64,000 nt of DNA from Monodelphis domestica (GCF_027887165.1 NC_077232.1:544315-608314), one strand, 5' to 3'. Shown: positions 26,641-38,560, counted from the first letter of the stretch. Notes: a model not told the origin generated them from the letters alone. Numbers and translations: made by a program.

Positions 26641-28034
26641 ATTTGGGGCCAGCTGCTAAGTAAAGCTCCATCAGTGGAACCAAAGAGGCACCCAGTATGC
26701 CAAAGCAAGTGGACAGAGCAGTGGAGCATTCAACACAAACCCAAACGAAGGCCAGACCCAAGACTCCAGGTCCCGGGGAAAATACTCACTGAACACTGCT
26801 GGAGAAACTGCAAAGTGGTTTGGCAGAAATTGGGGTAGACCATCATCTCCCATCATACACCGAAAGGACCTTCCAGAGGATTCAGGACTTAGACCCAAAA
26901 GGTGACGGGATGTCCTAGACCAATTAGTGGAGCAAAGAAGAAAGGAATTACTTTTCAGATGTTGGGGCAGGGAGAGCTCCCCACTAAACAAGGGCTGCAG
27001 AGGGTCACTAGAGGCAAAAATGGCAATTCTTATTTAGAAGAGAAATAGGGAGCCAGAGAAAATGCTTCGCAGTCATCTTTTTTTTTTTTCTCATAAAGGT
27101 CTCATTCAGGATCTAGAAGGAACAGGTTCAAATTGATAAGCCCAAAAGCCATTTCCCAAAGGGTAAATAGTCAAAGGAAGTGAATGGGCAGCTCTCAAAG
27201 GAAGCCCTCCAAAGCAATCAAAAGCCAAATGAAAAAATGCTCCAAGTCACTCACAGTAAAGAGAAACCCCAAGTCCAGCACCTCCAAGATGCTACCTCAT
27301 ACTTCTCAGACTGGCAAAGGGAACAAAGGGGGGAAATGACAAATGCTGGAAAAACTGGCATGCAGCGGGGCACCAGCGTTTGGAATGCTGCCCAAGGTTC
27401 CCAGCCGGAAAACTCTCAGATGCCTGTGTACCACTACTGGAACAGCCCCTCAAGAGAGCCAAAAGGCAGCAAAATCACTATCTCAACAGGTCTCAGCTCT
27501 TTTCATGCAGCCCAAACTGGGAAACGGAGGGGTGACAATTTGTTGGGAAATGACCAAACCAGCTGTGGCAGGGGAATGCAATGGGATGGCAAATTGCCAA
27601 ATGGGTCTCTCTCTGAGGTTTTCAGGAGGACCTCTTCTCCAGTGTCACCATGGCAGAGTAATGTCTAGCAGAGTCCAGAGCCTGGTGTCCCACTCCAATA
27701 GAAACAAGTGGTAGGACGGGGTGAGAGAGGGACACCCAGAGGTCCAGAAGGTTCCCCATTGCCTTGCATCATGACTTAGAAAACTTCTCTCTCTTCTGTC
27801 TCATTTTTATTTATTTTGTTGACTATCTCCCAATTACATGTTAATCAGGTTGGGCCTCAGAAAGCGTTGCTCCCCCCGTCCCCACCATGCCCAGTCTTGG
27901 TCCAGAGACTGAAGATGAAACCCTCCCCTTGCCAAAAAGGATGAAATACTCCCTGTGCCTCCTTCTGGAGCTGCAGAATGTCAGATGTGGCCAATGAAGG
28001 AGGCCTATTTGCCAGGAAGGGTTTTGTTTTAGTC

Positions 28035-28240
28035 CCTTTCCTTCTGTCTTAGAACCTATACTGTGTATTGGTTCTAAGGCAGAAGAGTAGTCAGGGCTAG
28101 GCAATGGGGTGTGTGTGTTAAGTGACTTATCCAGGGTCACATAGCTGGGGAAGTGTCTGAGGCCAGATTGGAACCCAGGACATCCCATCTGCAGACCTGG
28201 CCCTCCATCCATTGAGCCACCTGGTTGCCCCAGTCAGGAA
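28035..28240 (-). mobile_element. Marsupial tRNA-type SINE (SINE1-like)
   Basis: On the plus strand the element reads backwards: 'tcttagaacctatactgtgt' near 28049, 'agggctaggcaatggggtg', 'agtgacttatccagggtcac' near 28121, and 'ccatccattgagccacctgg' near 28205. These are the complements of the SINE 3' stem, core and tRNA head. Confidence 0.85.
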
Positions 28241-28639
28241 GGGTTTTTGTTTTTGTTTTTTTTAACTGTGAGAACTTATTTTCCTATACTGTATTTATTC
28301 CTCTATCTGAGGGAGAATGTCTGGGATCTGGGTCCGAGACACCACCCAGTTTGCAGCTTTGGGCATTTTCGTTGCCTTTGGGAATCCCCAGGATAGAATT
28401 TGGTTCATAACTGAAGGGGCTGAGGGTACTTTTCCTGTGGGTGTTGGCATAGGAAGGGGTGGAGAGGTTGCTGGAGTCCCTCCGAGTTAGTTCTCACCAG
28501 TTAAAGATGTCTTGGGATGTTTGAGGGAAGGCTTCCTAATGGTTACTTAACAGCTATGCAGCTGGCTTCCCCAACAAAGCTGCCGTCATTGAGAAACTTA
28601 CATTCTTACCTCCAATTAGTCTCCTCACTTGGAGAACAA

Positions 28640-28885
28640 AGGAGGGGCAGCTAGATGTGGCACAGTGGTTAGAAAGCGAGGCCTGGGGTCAAGTGGACCT
28701 GAGTTCAAATCTGGTCTCAAACAATTCTTAGCTGAGATCCTGGGTAAGTCACTTCATCTCATTTGCTTCAGTCTCTTCATCTGTAATGCAAACTGGAGAA
28801 GAAAATGTCTCCAGAATGTCCGCCAAGAAAACCCCAATGGGGTGATGAAGAGTCTGACACAATTGGACATGCCCAAGACCCAAGA
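28640..28885 (+). mobile_element. Full-length composite SINE (tRNA head, RTE/BovB-like tail)
   Basis: Head 'gaggggcagctagatgtggc', core 'gacctgagttcaaatctggt' and 'atcctgggtaagtcacttca', then tail 'agaaaaccccaatggggtga' and 'gaagagtctgacacaattgg'. All three parts are in order, making this the best-preserved copy of this composite SINE in the window. Confidence 0.85.
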
Positions 28886-28904
28886 AATGAGTTATTGGCT
28901 ATAA

Positions 28905-29755
28905 GGGTTAAATTAGGAGTTTTAACAAAATAAGAGAGCGGCTTTTGATAATTTAAGTTTTAATGAGAATATAGTAGAGTTGTAAATGAATATTATCCCT
29001 TTAAGCCAGAGAAAACTTCTAGCAGCTCTTAACAATTAACAACTTAGTTTAATTAAAATAGACATAGATAGTAAAAGAATATCATAAAATGAATATAGTA
29101 AAGGAGGGAAATATAGGAAAAAGGCAGAGAAAGAAAAATTTCAAATGTCTATGCTAGTTATGCTATAACTACCTGTAATTACTACCTAAAATTGCCTATA
29201 TCTACCTATAACAACCACCCCACAAAGTTCCAACCCAATCCAGCCCAATCAAAACCAGCCCAATCAGTGTTTAATCCAGCCCCAATTAGGTCTGTTAATG
29301 AAGACCAGCCACCTTCCAAAAAGTTCAAGAAAGAAAAAAAACAAAACCTGATAGCCCAAACTAAAAGCCCCAACCCCCCAAATCAAAAAACCCTCTAAAG
29401 GCTAAAGCCAAAAAGCCCTCTCAGTAAGCTCGGTCCAGCCTTCATATTCCAGCAACTAAATGCCAATCACCAACACAACACACTCCCAGCAGTTAACTTC
29501 CCCCTAACTGCCAGCTCTAACTGTCAGTAACTGACAGACCCACCAATTTATGCTGGCCTCCTTTTATCCCCTCTCTCCCTACCTCACTTCCTGTCTCTAT
29601 GGTTCCTCCTTCCTGTCTCTATGGTTTCTCCTTCCTGTCACTGTGGGCTGGTTAATCCCTACACATCTCTATGGTAAGAGTACTTCCAGGTCCTCCATTA
29701 AATTAACAAAAGGAATAAAGAATTCTTTTTCACAATAGCCTTGATCTGATAGACC
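28905..29755. repeat. AT-rich unclassified block, possibly an old LTR
   Basis: The composition changes abruptly to A/T-rich and low-CpG. The segment contains a CAAT-rich, C-poor middle ('aacccaatccagcccaatca' near 29231) and, near its right end, an AATAAA hexamer ('ggaataaagaattc', near 29712). Size and signal would fit a solitary LTR of a marsupial retroviral fossil, but no terminal repeats or coding partner can be shown. It could equally be another repeat class. Confidence 0.3.
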
Positions 29756-30119
29756 AGCAGCCTGGTACAGATCTCTTTGCCTGGATCTGGGAGAGGGCTC
29801 CAAAGGTCCTTGGGGCTGAGCTATGGGTTTGAAAAAAAGGAATTTGGGCATCCATGATACTGTGGAGGAGAGAAAAGACCCCAACCCCCAAACCATCCAG
29901 AGAGGAATCCTAGAGCTGATGCCAAGGGAGCCCTGTGTGCCCTGAGGGGAGGGGAGAGTTTCAGGAAAAGATTAGTCAAGTCTTAGGTATGGCTGGCCAA
30001 GGAAAAAAGTCACCTTCACCCCTGGGTGAGGATACATTTATTGTTTGTTGACAGGAGAAATATGGGCCTTGTCCTTTTGAAGCAGGGTTTTTTTTTTTTT
30101 TGCGGGGGAGTGTGGGGGC

Positions 30120-30620
30120 TAAAGCTTAACATTAAAAAAAAATTTCCATGGCTACATGATTCATGTTCTGTCCCTCCCCTCTTCCCTTCCCCTTCCCAGA
30201 GCCAACAAGTGATGCCTCTGGGTTATATGTGTGTTATCACTTGATACCTATTTCCATATTATTCATTTTTGCAACAGAGCAATCTTTTAAAGCCAAAACC
30301 CCAAATGCTATACCTATATAAACAAGTGATAAAGCATGTATTTTCTGCATTTCCATTCCCACAGTTCTTTCTCAGGATGTGGATACATTCTTTCTCCTGA
30401 GTCCTTCGGGATTGTCCTGGATCACTGCAGTGCTGCTAGTAGTAAAGTCAATTACATTTGATTGTGCCACAATGTATCAGTCTCTGTGTACAATGTTCTC
30501 CTGGTTCTGTTTATTTCAATCTGCATCAGTTCATGGAGGTTCGTCCAGTTCATGTAGAAATCCTTCAGTTCATTGTTCCTTACAGCACAATAGTATTCCC
30601 CACAAATTTATATATTCATG
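30120..30620 (-). mobile_element. LINE-1 3' end remnant
   Basis: The same landmarks as the 2650-3960 copy occur in the same orientation: 'cacagttctttctcaggatg' near 30360, 'gattgtgccacaatgtatca' near 30460, 'tctgtgtacaatgttctcct', and 'agcacaatagtattcc' near 30583. The copy is short and truncated, with no coding frame. Confidence 0.7.
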
Positions 30621-30649
30621 GGTGAACACTCAGAAGGGAGGTTGAAGAC

Positions 30650-31690
30650 TGAGGGAGAATGGGTAATGAGGGAAAAGGAGAGGGGAAACCATAAAGGAAG
30701 AAAGACTGATAAGATAGAGCAACACAACAAAGAAAGACTCAGAGACAAGAGAATAGTAGCAAAAGAGTAGTCCTGAAGTGGTACACTTCACAAATGAGTT
30801 CAAACACCTAGAATTTCAATTATTAGAACTATAATTTATTAGTAAAAGAGAGAAATAAAGAATCTACCATCTGGGGCAGAATTCCCTAACGGAAAACTGT
30901 GTCGGTTTGACATTAAGGACCAGATTATATACATTACAGGGTCCTTATCTAACAAACAAACCTTAACACAGGAATGTGGGGTCCGAGATGGGGTGACAAT
31001 TCTTAGATTTATGAGGGGGCTGTTATCCAAGGAGTGTTTATCTTCACTTAGCCAAATGTTAGTTCGCTGGCCCTTTGATATTCCTGAAACTCCTCTTTTG
31101 TCTCCTGCCCCCCAAGCTAAGCAGAAACCAGTTTGTTATCTGCCTAAACAGTTTTATCTCCTGGAGGGAAGGTAAACCAAGTCTGTCCCCTAAAAATTCG
31201 AACAGGGGTAATTTTTCCATCTTTGGTTTTTTTGGGGCTACTTCAGTCCTTCTAGCAAATAGGCTCTGGGTAGAATTGAGCTCTGATGGAATATCGCTCT
31301 AGTGGTCAAGGGCTTTGGTAGAGAAGAGTTTTCTCCTGTTTCTCAGGGCTACAAGAAGGAATGGGGAAGGGACCAAGGTGGTCTCACTAGTTAGGTAGTC
31401 CTCACCAGATGCACACTAAGACAATAGATATAGCTAAAGCCCAAATCAAGAGCACATATGGCCTAACGCACCTAAGCTGGTTTGCTACAGATGCTAATTG
31501 GTTGTTTTTGTCAAACCCAGGACCCAGATAGTAGGTTGGTCTTCCTCCAGGATGGGTTAGGAATTTAAAGAGGTTAAGTCCTGAACCTAGGACAGAGAAC
31601 TTAGCTGGGCAAAAATGAGCATGTACCTCTTGAACTTGCTTTCTGAGTCCCGCTATACATGCCTGGACTGCTACCATTGAAGCAGGAATT
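30650..31690 (-). mobile_element. Possible endogenous retrovirus fossil (env end plus LTR-like sequence)
   Basis: On the minus strand a short frame at 31402-31677 ends in a hydrophobic segment (residues near 78-91, 'LLIWALAISIVLVC'), as a retroviral transmembrane protein tail would. Further 3' on that strand comes AT-richer sequence with an AATAAA hexamer (near 30835) that could be an LTR. No gag or pol is seen and no paired terminal repeats are evident. It is a broken fragment. Family and age cannot be given; the call is tentative. Confidence 0.3.
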
Positions 31691-31787
31691 TTATATGGCT
31701 GGCTGGCACATATAGAAAAACCTTCTTGGGTGTGTCCTGGACACCTCTGTCATTCTGCGAAGACTATGGACCTCTTTTCAGATGTTT

Positions 31788-31913
31788 AGAGGAGGAGGAG
31801 GAGAAGAGGAAGAAGAGGGAAAAGGAGAGGAAGAGGAAGAAAAAGGAGAAAAAGAAGAGGAAGGAGGAGAAAGAAAGAAAGGAAGGAAGGAAGAGGAGGA
31901 GGAGGAGAAAGTA
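31788..31913. repeat. Polypurine (GGA/GAAA) low-complexity tract
   Basis: About 125 bases of nearly pure A/G on the plus strand with GAGGAG, GAAGAA and GGAAGGAA sub-patterns. Its open frames (Glu/Lys/Arg or Ser/Pro) are compositional only. Confidence 0.9.
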
Positions 31914-31919
31914 GTCAAG

Positions 31920-33850
31920 AGGTAGCAGCTTATGTAACAGAATTGCTGCCTAAATGTGTCTCCAGGGTCTGAGTTCAAGTCTCAGCCCCAACTCTCTGGC
32001 CTGAGTGACCCTCTTCAGAGATGACAAAAGAAGGGAATTGTCCCTGAAGGAGCTAAGGTGCCAGAGAAATCATGGAGGATGGAGGCAGCAGTGATTCAGA
32101 GCTGGCAGCCTGGGGCAGGAAGTGGATGGGGAGTGATCAGCTATGTGACCCTGTAGTGGGTGGCCCCTGTGGTGGCTTTAACAGAGTCTGGACTTTGGAG
32201 AGGACCTCAAGCTTTGCTTGGGAACTGGGTCAGTGAGGGTGATGGGGCGGCCCCTGGAGAGGCAGCATCAGCGGCCCTGGCTTGGGGCCATATTTTAGAA
32301 GAACATCATGTCAACATGGAATCTGGGGATCCCAAACTTGTGGCCTGGTGAGATCTGGTGAACCCCAAGTTTCAGGACTAGCTTGTAGGTTGGAGACCCC
32401 AAAGCTTGTCCTTGTTCCCTTTTCCCATGAGAATCTACCCTGAAGGGGATCCCAGGCTGGCAGTTCCAGACTGAGTGGGGGACCCTCAATCAAGTTGGGT
32501 GGGACTGAGCATATGCTAAGGACCCTCATGGTCTTAGGGAGTCTCCTGGGTTGTATCCGGCCCTTTCTGGAGAAGATCCTCACCAGGGCAGGGACCATCC
32601 TTTAGTATCCAGTGTAAGCAGCCCCTCCTCTTACATGCTCCCCTCCAGCTATGATTCCTTTCCCAGGCTGGATTGTATCCTGTCCGTGTCACCATACTGA
32701 TGTCCATCATCTTTCCTTGTCCAGGATCCCCCAAATGGTATAGAGGATCCTGATTCTTTTGTTGTCTGGAGTCCATCTTGGAGGTGCCGCTCCCAGGGGT
32801 CGGTCCTCAGACTGTGCAGCCGTGTGTGACTCGTGGCTCCCTGTCAAGGCCTCCTAGCAGTGAACCCCTTTTTGCCCTTGAGTAAAGAGGGATTTTGACT
32901 ACGTAATAGTTCTGGGTTTTTCCAATGGACACATCATACCCGCACAGATGTGCAGTCTGGGAGAGTGGCCTCCCATCCTGACCCTCAGGCACTTACTGGA
33001 CTTAGGCTTCTTGCTGACTTAGTAACTGTGCAAGGTGCTTCAGCTCTCTGGGCCTCAGTTTTCTTATCTGTAAAATGGGCCTAATAGCACTGTGGTGAAG
33101 ATCTGATGTGAGATTAATAGGAGAGCCCCTTGAAAAGCATAAGAGAAGTAGGAACCATTGTGTCTGTGGTTAGACTGGGCTGAAGAATGCAGGGCTCTGG
33201 CCTGAAAGGAGGATCCCTTGAAGGGAGCCCTGAAGATCAGGGAGGGAGAGGGGTGGGGACAGGCATCATTGCTGAGGAACAGCCCGGTCAAGTTGGCTTT
33301 CAGAGGGCAGAACCAGGACTAATGGTGCCACCAAGAGGCACAAATGACATTTTCTAAAAGTGGCCTGGGCTGGTTGGTCAGGGGGGTGAGCTCCCCATCT
33401 CTGGGGAGTGTTCAAGCAGAAGCTGGAATCTCATTTGCTGCTAGTGCATTCCCCTCCCATTCCTGGGCAGTCTCATATTCCCAGGGCTCAGCACTTGGAG
33501 GGCGGGGCTGGGTCCACTTTGCCTGGCACAGAGTAGGCCGGAAGCAAACCTTGACCTTTCACCCATGCTGGCCAGTGGTGGCAAGCCTCTTAGAGACCGA
33601 GTGCCCCCATGGCAGGAGGGGATGGGAGGAATGTCTTCAGGCCTGGGAGGAGAGGGGGAGGGGAGCAGCCTCTTCCCGCTCCACACGGGGCTTGCCCTGG
33701 GTGGCACAGCCAGGAAGGGGCAGAGGCCAGATTTGGAGCCCCCCCACCCAGGAGGTCTTTAGGGCTGATTGATGGAGGGGTCCGTCAGGTCGGGACCCTG
33801 CAGGAGGGGACGGAGGGCCAGGCGGGCAGACAGAGCTCTGAGCCGCCGGA
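31920..33850. other. Intergenic, no gene; MIR piece
   Basis: A MIR/CORE-like piece lies at about 32995-33110 ('ctctctgggcctcagttttc', 'cttatctgtaaaatgggcct'). No other gene or RNA signal is seen before the putative CEND1 3' end at 33850. Confidence 0.45.
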
Positions 33851-33868
33851 AGTAGACAATATAGAGCG

Positions 33869-33874
33869 TTTATT
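33869..33874 (-). terminator. CEND1: Candidate CEND1 poly(A) signal (AATAAA)
   Basis: On the minus strand AATAAA occurs in 'ctgaaataaacgctctat', the first canonical signal I see downstream of the CEND1 stop at 36747. It implies a 2.9 kb 3' UTR that includes the CA-rich satellite. An earlier, non-canonical site near 36600 (AT-rich 'tatatatatataatatg' on plus) is possible. Confidence 0.4.
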
Positions 33875-34029
33875 TCAGACCAACTCAGCGGCTGCCTCCC
33901 AGCTGGCCAAAGGGTGGGTCCGGGCCCCATCCGCCGCCCTGCGCCCCGGCGCCCAGCACCGCTCAGACACACACACACGGACAGAGACGCGGACACGCAC
34001 ACGGACACACACACCAGGGGGGTGAAGCT

Positions 34030-34124
34030 AATACTAGATTCCGCAGGGGCGGGGGAGGGGCCGGGGCGGGAGGGGGCGGGGCGAAGCAGCAGCTCTAGGC
34101 TACCTCAGATTTCAATCTAGTATT
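34030..34124. repeat. 11-bp inverted repeat in putative CEND1 3' UTR
   Basis: 'aatactagatt' at 34030-34040 and its exact complement 'aatctagtatt' at 34114-34124 flank 73 bases of GC-rich sequence. They could form an RNA stem in a transcript from either strand. The right arm sits in an unusually A/T-rich, non-repetitive block (34100-34170). Confidence 0.6.
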
Positions 34125-34809
34125 TCTAGTCTATCGGCATTATTGCATGGATACGCTTGTTTAACGTCAAAGTAAAGGGGGGCGACTGAGGGGCGGGGCG
34201 GACTCTCTCCTCCTGGGGCGGCCGAGGGGGCGGGGCCGGAGCTGGGAGGCCGCCCTGGCGGGCGCTGTCCGAGGTATACAGGCCCCGCCCCTTCAGACCC
34301 TCGGACAGCTCCCCGCTGGTTGGGGAGGGGGAGGGGGCCGATGCCTCATTGTCTCCTGGCCCCGCCCCCGATCCGCGCAAACGCTGGCTCCCGGGCGGGG
34401 GGAGGGGGCTCTCTGCGGACTCTGCAGCTTGGGGAAGGGAAGGGAAGGGCCCGGAAGGCCGGGGCTGAGGGACAAGCGGAGGGCAGATTCCCCCTGGGGT
34501 GAAGGGGGGGCCGCCTCCCCCTTCTGACGGCAGCCTTAGCCGGCTGGGCGCTGCTGCTTGGCCACTCTGGCCCCCCCCAGTGCTGGCTGCCCTCCGTGCC
34601 AGCTCCGGGGGACTCTCTCTAGTCTCTCCCACCGCAGAGAAGTCCTGGAAGAAAGGTGGCACCCCGGAACCCCAGGCCTGGCTGCGCCCTTCCGGCCCCC
34701 CAGGCTCCGCCCTGAAGGGAAAGGAGGACAGGGACGAGGGGAGCGAGGGACAAAGGGCAGCTCCAGGCCACCCGGGTGGCCATTAGCGCTTCTCCAGGGT
34801 AGGACAGCA

Positions 34810-36050
34810 CGCGGGTGCACGCACACACAAACACACACTCAGACACACTGAGACACACACAGAACCACACAGACACACTCACACTCACACACACACACTG
34901 AGACACACAAACACACACTCAGACACACTGAGACACACATATAGAGACACTCAAGACACACAGAGACACACTCACACTACAGACACACACAGAAACACAC
35001 AGAACCACACACACACTCACACACACACACACTGAGACACATGCACACAGACACAGAACCACACTCACACACAGACACACAGACACAGAACCACAGACAC
35101 ACAGACACAGAACCACAGACACACAGACACAGAACCATACTCACACACAGACACACACACATGCACACAGACACAGAACCACACTCACACACAGACACAG
35201 AGACACAGACACACTGAGACACAGAACCACACTCACACACAGACACACAGACACAGAACCACACACACACAGACACAGAACCACACAGACACAGAACCAC
35301 ACTCACACACAGACACAGACACAGAACCACACTCACACACAGACACACTCACACACGCACACAGACACAAACAGAGACACAGACACACTGAGACACAGAA
35401 CCACACTCACACACAGACACACACACATGCACACAGACATAGAACCACATTCACACACAGACACACTCATACACACACACAGACACGGAACCACACACAC
35501 ATGCACACAGACACAGAACCACAGACACACAGACACAGAACCATACTCACACACAGACACACACACATGCACACAGACACAGAACCACACTCACACACAG
35601 ACACAGAGACACAGACACACTGAGACACAGAACCACACTCACACACAGACACACAGACACAGAACCACACACACACAGACACAGAACCACACTCACACAC
35701 AGACACAGAACCACACTCACACACAGACACAGACACAGAACCACACTCACACACAGACACACTCACACACGCACACAGACACAGAGACACAGACACACTG
35801 AGACACAGAACCACACTCACACACAGACACACACACATGCACACAGACATAGAACCACATTCACACACAGACACACTCATACACACACACAGACACGGAA
35901 CCACACACACACAGACACAGAACCACACTCACACACAGACACAGAACCACACTCACACACAGACACAGACACAGAACCACACTCACACACAGACACAGAC
36001 ATAGAACCACACTCACACACAGACACACTCACACACGCACACACACCCTT
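34810..36050. repeat. 1.25 kb CA-rich complex satellite
   Basis: A long imperfect array built from 'acacacagacac', 'agaaccacactcac' and 'cacatgcacacagacac' blocks. Longer segments are duplicated: the stretch around 35390-35500 recurs near 35810-35905, and the stretch around 35140-35260 near 35555-35680. This shows segmental duplication of about 420 bp within the array. Open frames on both strands (Thr/His or Val/Cys/Ser) are compositional. On the minus strand it lies between the CEND1 stop and its likely poly(A) signal. Confidence 0.95.
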
Positions 36051-36746
36051 GAAAGTTCTACAGACTCAGCATGACTGTGCCCACAACCCTGTGGACAGGC
36101 CAGTTGTCACTCTCTCCCACCTGCCACAGGGGCAGAAGGTCCTCCAGTCCCTCTAGACTGGCATGGGCTACGGGCAGCTGAAGGATGTTCCAAGCGTTGC
36201 TATTCCTGCCTGTTGTCAGACTGGGCCGTGACATCCCTCTGGCATCCTTTTGGCCACCCTCTGCCAGGATCAGCTGGTCTCCATGATGACACCTGGCAGG
36301 GTGCAGCCACAGCACAGTAGCCTTGATCTGACGGCCTCCTGGGCAGGGATGAGCAGCCCTTGTCCTGTGGGCATCTGGTCCAGACTAGGCCTGCCTCCCC
36401 TCTGACCAGCACCCCTTCGGGCTCTGGGTGCTGACCCAGAACCAGGCAGAATTCCCTTCTTCCTTCCCACAAAGTAGGCCCCTCCCTGCCTTGCAGGCCC
36501 TGGGGTGGGGGTGGGGAGGAGGGGCCTGGGAAGGGCACCCTGGATCGGGTCCTTTTCTGCCCGCCTCACCAGGCAGCCAGTGTGTGTCTCTAGAGGTATG
36601 TGTGTATATATATATAATATGATTAGGTGCCTAGTTACAATAGAGAATCTCCCCACGCATGCACGGATTTCCGAAGGAGCCGGACAGGAGGCTGCTCTGG
36701 CCCCTGGGTGCCCTCTTCCCCCGCCCCCCTCCCCTGGCAGCACTCA

Positions 36747-37154
36747 CTATTTTTTCCGAGCCAAGAAAGCCACCCCCAGAATCACTGCCAAGGCAGCCAC
36801 AGCCACCCCGCCAGCCATGAGCAGCGGCTTCAGGTTCTCAAAGGTGCCGGGGCCCCCGGGGGCTGCGGCGGCGCCCTCTTCCTCAGCGCCATCCCCGGGG
36901 CCCTTGGGCTCTGAGGCAGCCGGCACACTGGGGGCTGCGGGGGCTCCGGGGCTGGGCTTCAGGTTGCTGTGGCTGTTGAGCAGAGCTGGGTCAGCAGGCG
37001 CCTGGGCCTTCTTGGGGGGCGCTGGGGGCGTGGGCGGCTGCTCCCGCTTTTCCGGAGCCTCCTTCTTCTCAGCCTTGGCCGGGGGCGCGGCGGGGGCCGA
37101 GGAGGGCTTGGGCTCGGCCTTGGGGCCGCTGCTAGGTCTCCCTTTGGCCTCCAT
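36747..37154 (-). CDS. CEND1: CEND1 (BM88), neuronal cell-cycle exit protein, complete
   Basis: CEND1 is a neuron-specific tail-anchored membrane protein that promotes cell-cycle exit and differentiation of neuronal precursors. The single coding exon gives 135 aa (human 149). Residues 1-50 are Pro/Ala/Lys-rich and low in complexity. A conserved block follows ('[19 protein letters not shown]', then '[12 protein letters not shown]'), then a C-terminal membrane segment (about residues 113-132, '[20 protein letters not shown]') and the cytosolic end 'LARKK'. The start was chosen at '[10 protein letters not shown]', which aligns with the human start; the frame stays open upstream, but an acceptor AG (exon start about 37199) closes it. 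The Pro/Ala region is shorter than in human. Confidence 0.95.
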   Translation of the reverse strand: MEAKGRPSSGPKAEPKPSSAPAAPPAKAEKKEAPEKREQPPTPPAPPKKAQAPADPALLNSHSNLKPSPGAPAAPSVPAASEPKGPGDGAEEEGAAAAPGGPGTFENLKPLLMAGGVAVAALAVILGVAFLARKK

Positions 37155-38078
37155 GTTGGGCTGGGCGAGCCTGGCGGCCCTGAGCAGACTTCGGCTGGGC
37201 TGCAGGGGCAGGTCTGGAGGAGGGCAGCTGCGGCTCAGTGGAGAGGGTCCCTGGGCATGGCCGGAATCTGGAGAAGAAGGACGAGTCAGGCATCCCGGAG
37301 CCTTCTGTGGGAGGCTGGGGAGGGGAAGAGCCCGGGTGGGTGCCCACAAGGCCCGAGAGGAAGGCCGAGCTCCCCACGTAGGGGGCCCCATAGGTGCCAG
37401 TTTCACAGGTGCTGCCCTCAGACGGACTTTTACCCCAGCCAAGCAGAACCCGCAGCCATTAGCCCATTTTGCAGAGGCGGTAGCTGAGGCCCAGTTCGAT
37501 TATGGTTCCAGACTCCTGCTTTGGGGAGCCCCCCATTTTGGCCCACCCTGAGAGGAGGCAGGCCCCCCCCCGTGCTCTCAGGGTGAGGCCTGCTGGGAGA
37601 GAGCCTTCAAGGGCCCGGGATGGGCTTGGGGGGTGACCCGGGGGCTTCCCTTCCTGATGTACAGGGTGGTGGGCAGTGACGGGGCCACTTGTCTCCCCGG
37701 CAGGGCGCCTGTTTGCCCCACACCGCCGGGCGCCAGCTCGGAGAGCCTCAGCCTCCCTGCCTGACACCCGAAGCGTCTGCCCTGCCTCTTCCTCCGGCCG
37801 GTGCCTCTTCCCAGAGCTCGTCCCCTGGGCTGCCCCCCTCCCCTCCCCTGTCTGGTGCCCGGAGACCAGGGCCCGGGTGGGAGTTTGGGGGGGCAGAGAG
37901 GGATGGAGCTGGGCCCGGGTCTGGGGGGGCGCCTCGCCTGCCCCTGCCCCGGTCCAGCCTCTCCTGCAGGCCTGGAATAAGCAGGGCCTTTGCCCTCCAC
38001 AGCCTCCTGAAGGTCACCTTGAAAGCCAAGGCTGGGCCATCCCCTCCCCCCCATCCCCCAGGCCTGCTCTGAGCAGAG

Positions 38079-38142
38079 GAGGAGGAGGAGGAGGAGGAGG
38101 AGGAGGAGGAGGAGGAGGAGGAGGAGGAGGAGGAGGAGGAGG
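38079..38142. repeat. (AGG)n trinucleotide tract, about 21 units
   Basis: A pure GGA/AGG run of about 63 bases in the region upstream of the CEND1 coding exon, probably in its intron. The CCT strand is the CEND1 sense strand. Confidence 0.95.
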
Positions 38143-38435
38143 AAGGCAGACCAAGAGCCCCCCTCACCTAGGACTATTTTTACCCTCGGAATGCCGTCCC
38201 CAAGCCAAGGCTGCTCCCCTGCCCCCCCCCCCCCGCATTTCTGCCCGGCGTCCCCCTGCCACAGGGGAGGGCTCCCGAGGCCAGCCCGGCCCGCCTGGCC
38301 CGCTCCGGCCGCTCCTTTTCCAAGCCTGTGACCTTCAGGAAGGTGGGGCAGCCGCCCAGCCATCCCTCGGCCCACAAATCCCTCCCCCCAGCACCCGCTT
38401 CCTCTCTCTCACTCCCACTGAGGCTGAGGGCTTAC

Positions 38436-38560
38436 CAGGAATCCGCCGGGCAGGGGCAGCAGGGACCGAGCTGCTCCTCTCCTGCCTCCACCTCCCTGTG
38501 CTGCCCTTGTCTGCAAAGAGCTGGGAGGGACTGGAGGAGGAGGAAGGTGAGGAGGATGGG
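38436..38560 (-). promoter_or_regulatory. CEND1: Candidate CEND1 5' untranslated exon and promoter
   Basis: On the minus strand a good donor ('attcctg' then 'gtaagcc', at 38436/38435) lies 1.24 kb upstream of the acceptor at 37199/37200 ('cctgcag' then 'cccagccg'). GC-box sequence (complement of 'gggggcggggataaag', near 38560) is just upstream. Human CEND1 also has one non-coding first exon. Inference only; another donor-like site lies near 38170. Confidence 0.35.

Larger units (their letters stand above)
25990..27720 (+). mobile_element. Degraded LINE-1: ORF2 3' part and 3' UTR
   Basis: Plus-strand landmarks of a marsupial L1 appear in order: 'ctggagaaataatagctgct' near 26200, 'agaacaaatggtcaagaatc' near 26376, 'tctcaaactatactacagg' near 26438, 'actgctggagaaactgcaaa' near 26797, 'atttcccaaagggtaaatag' near 27152, 'aaatgaaaaaatgctccaag' near 27227, and 'aatgctggaaaaactggcat' near 27343. 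It is interrupted by a (CA)n tract at 26239-26286 and by a SINE at 26455-26640. It is heavily mutated and inactive. The 5' boundary is approximate. Confidence 0.65.

Noticed and set aside
34919-35928. Cys/Val/Ser and Thr/His open frames that resemble cysteine-rich or histidine-rich proteins
   Set aside because: Compositional translations of the CA-rich satellite.
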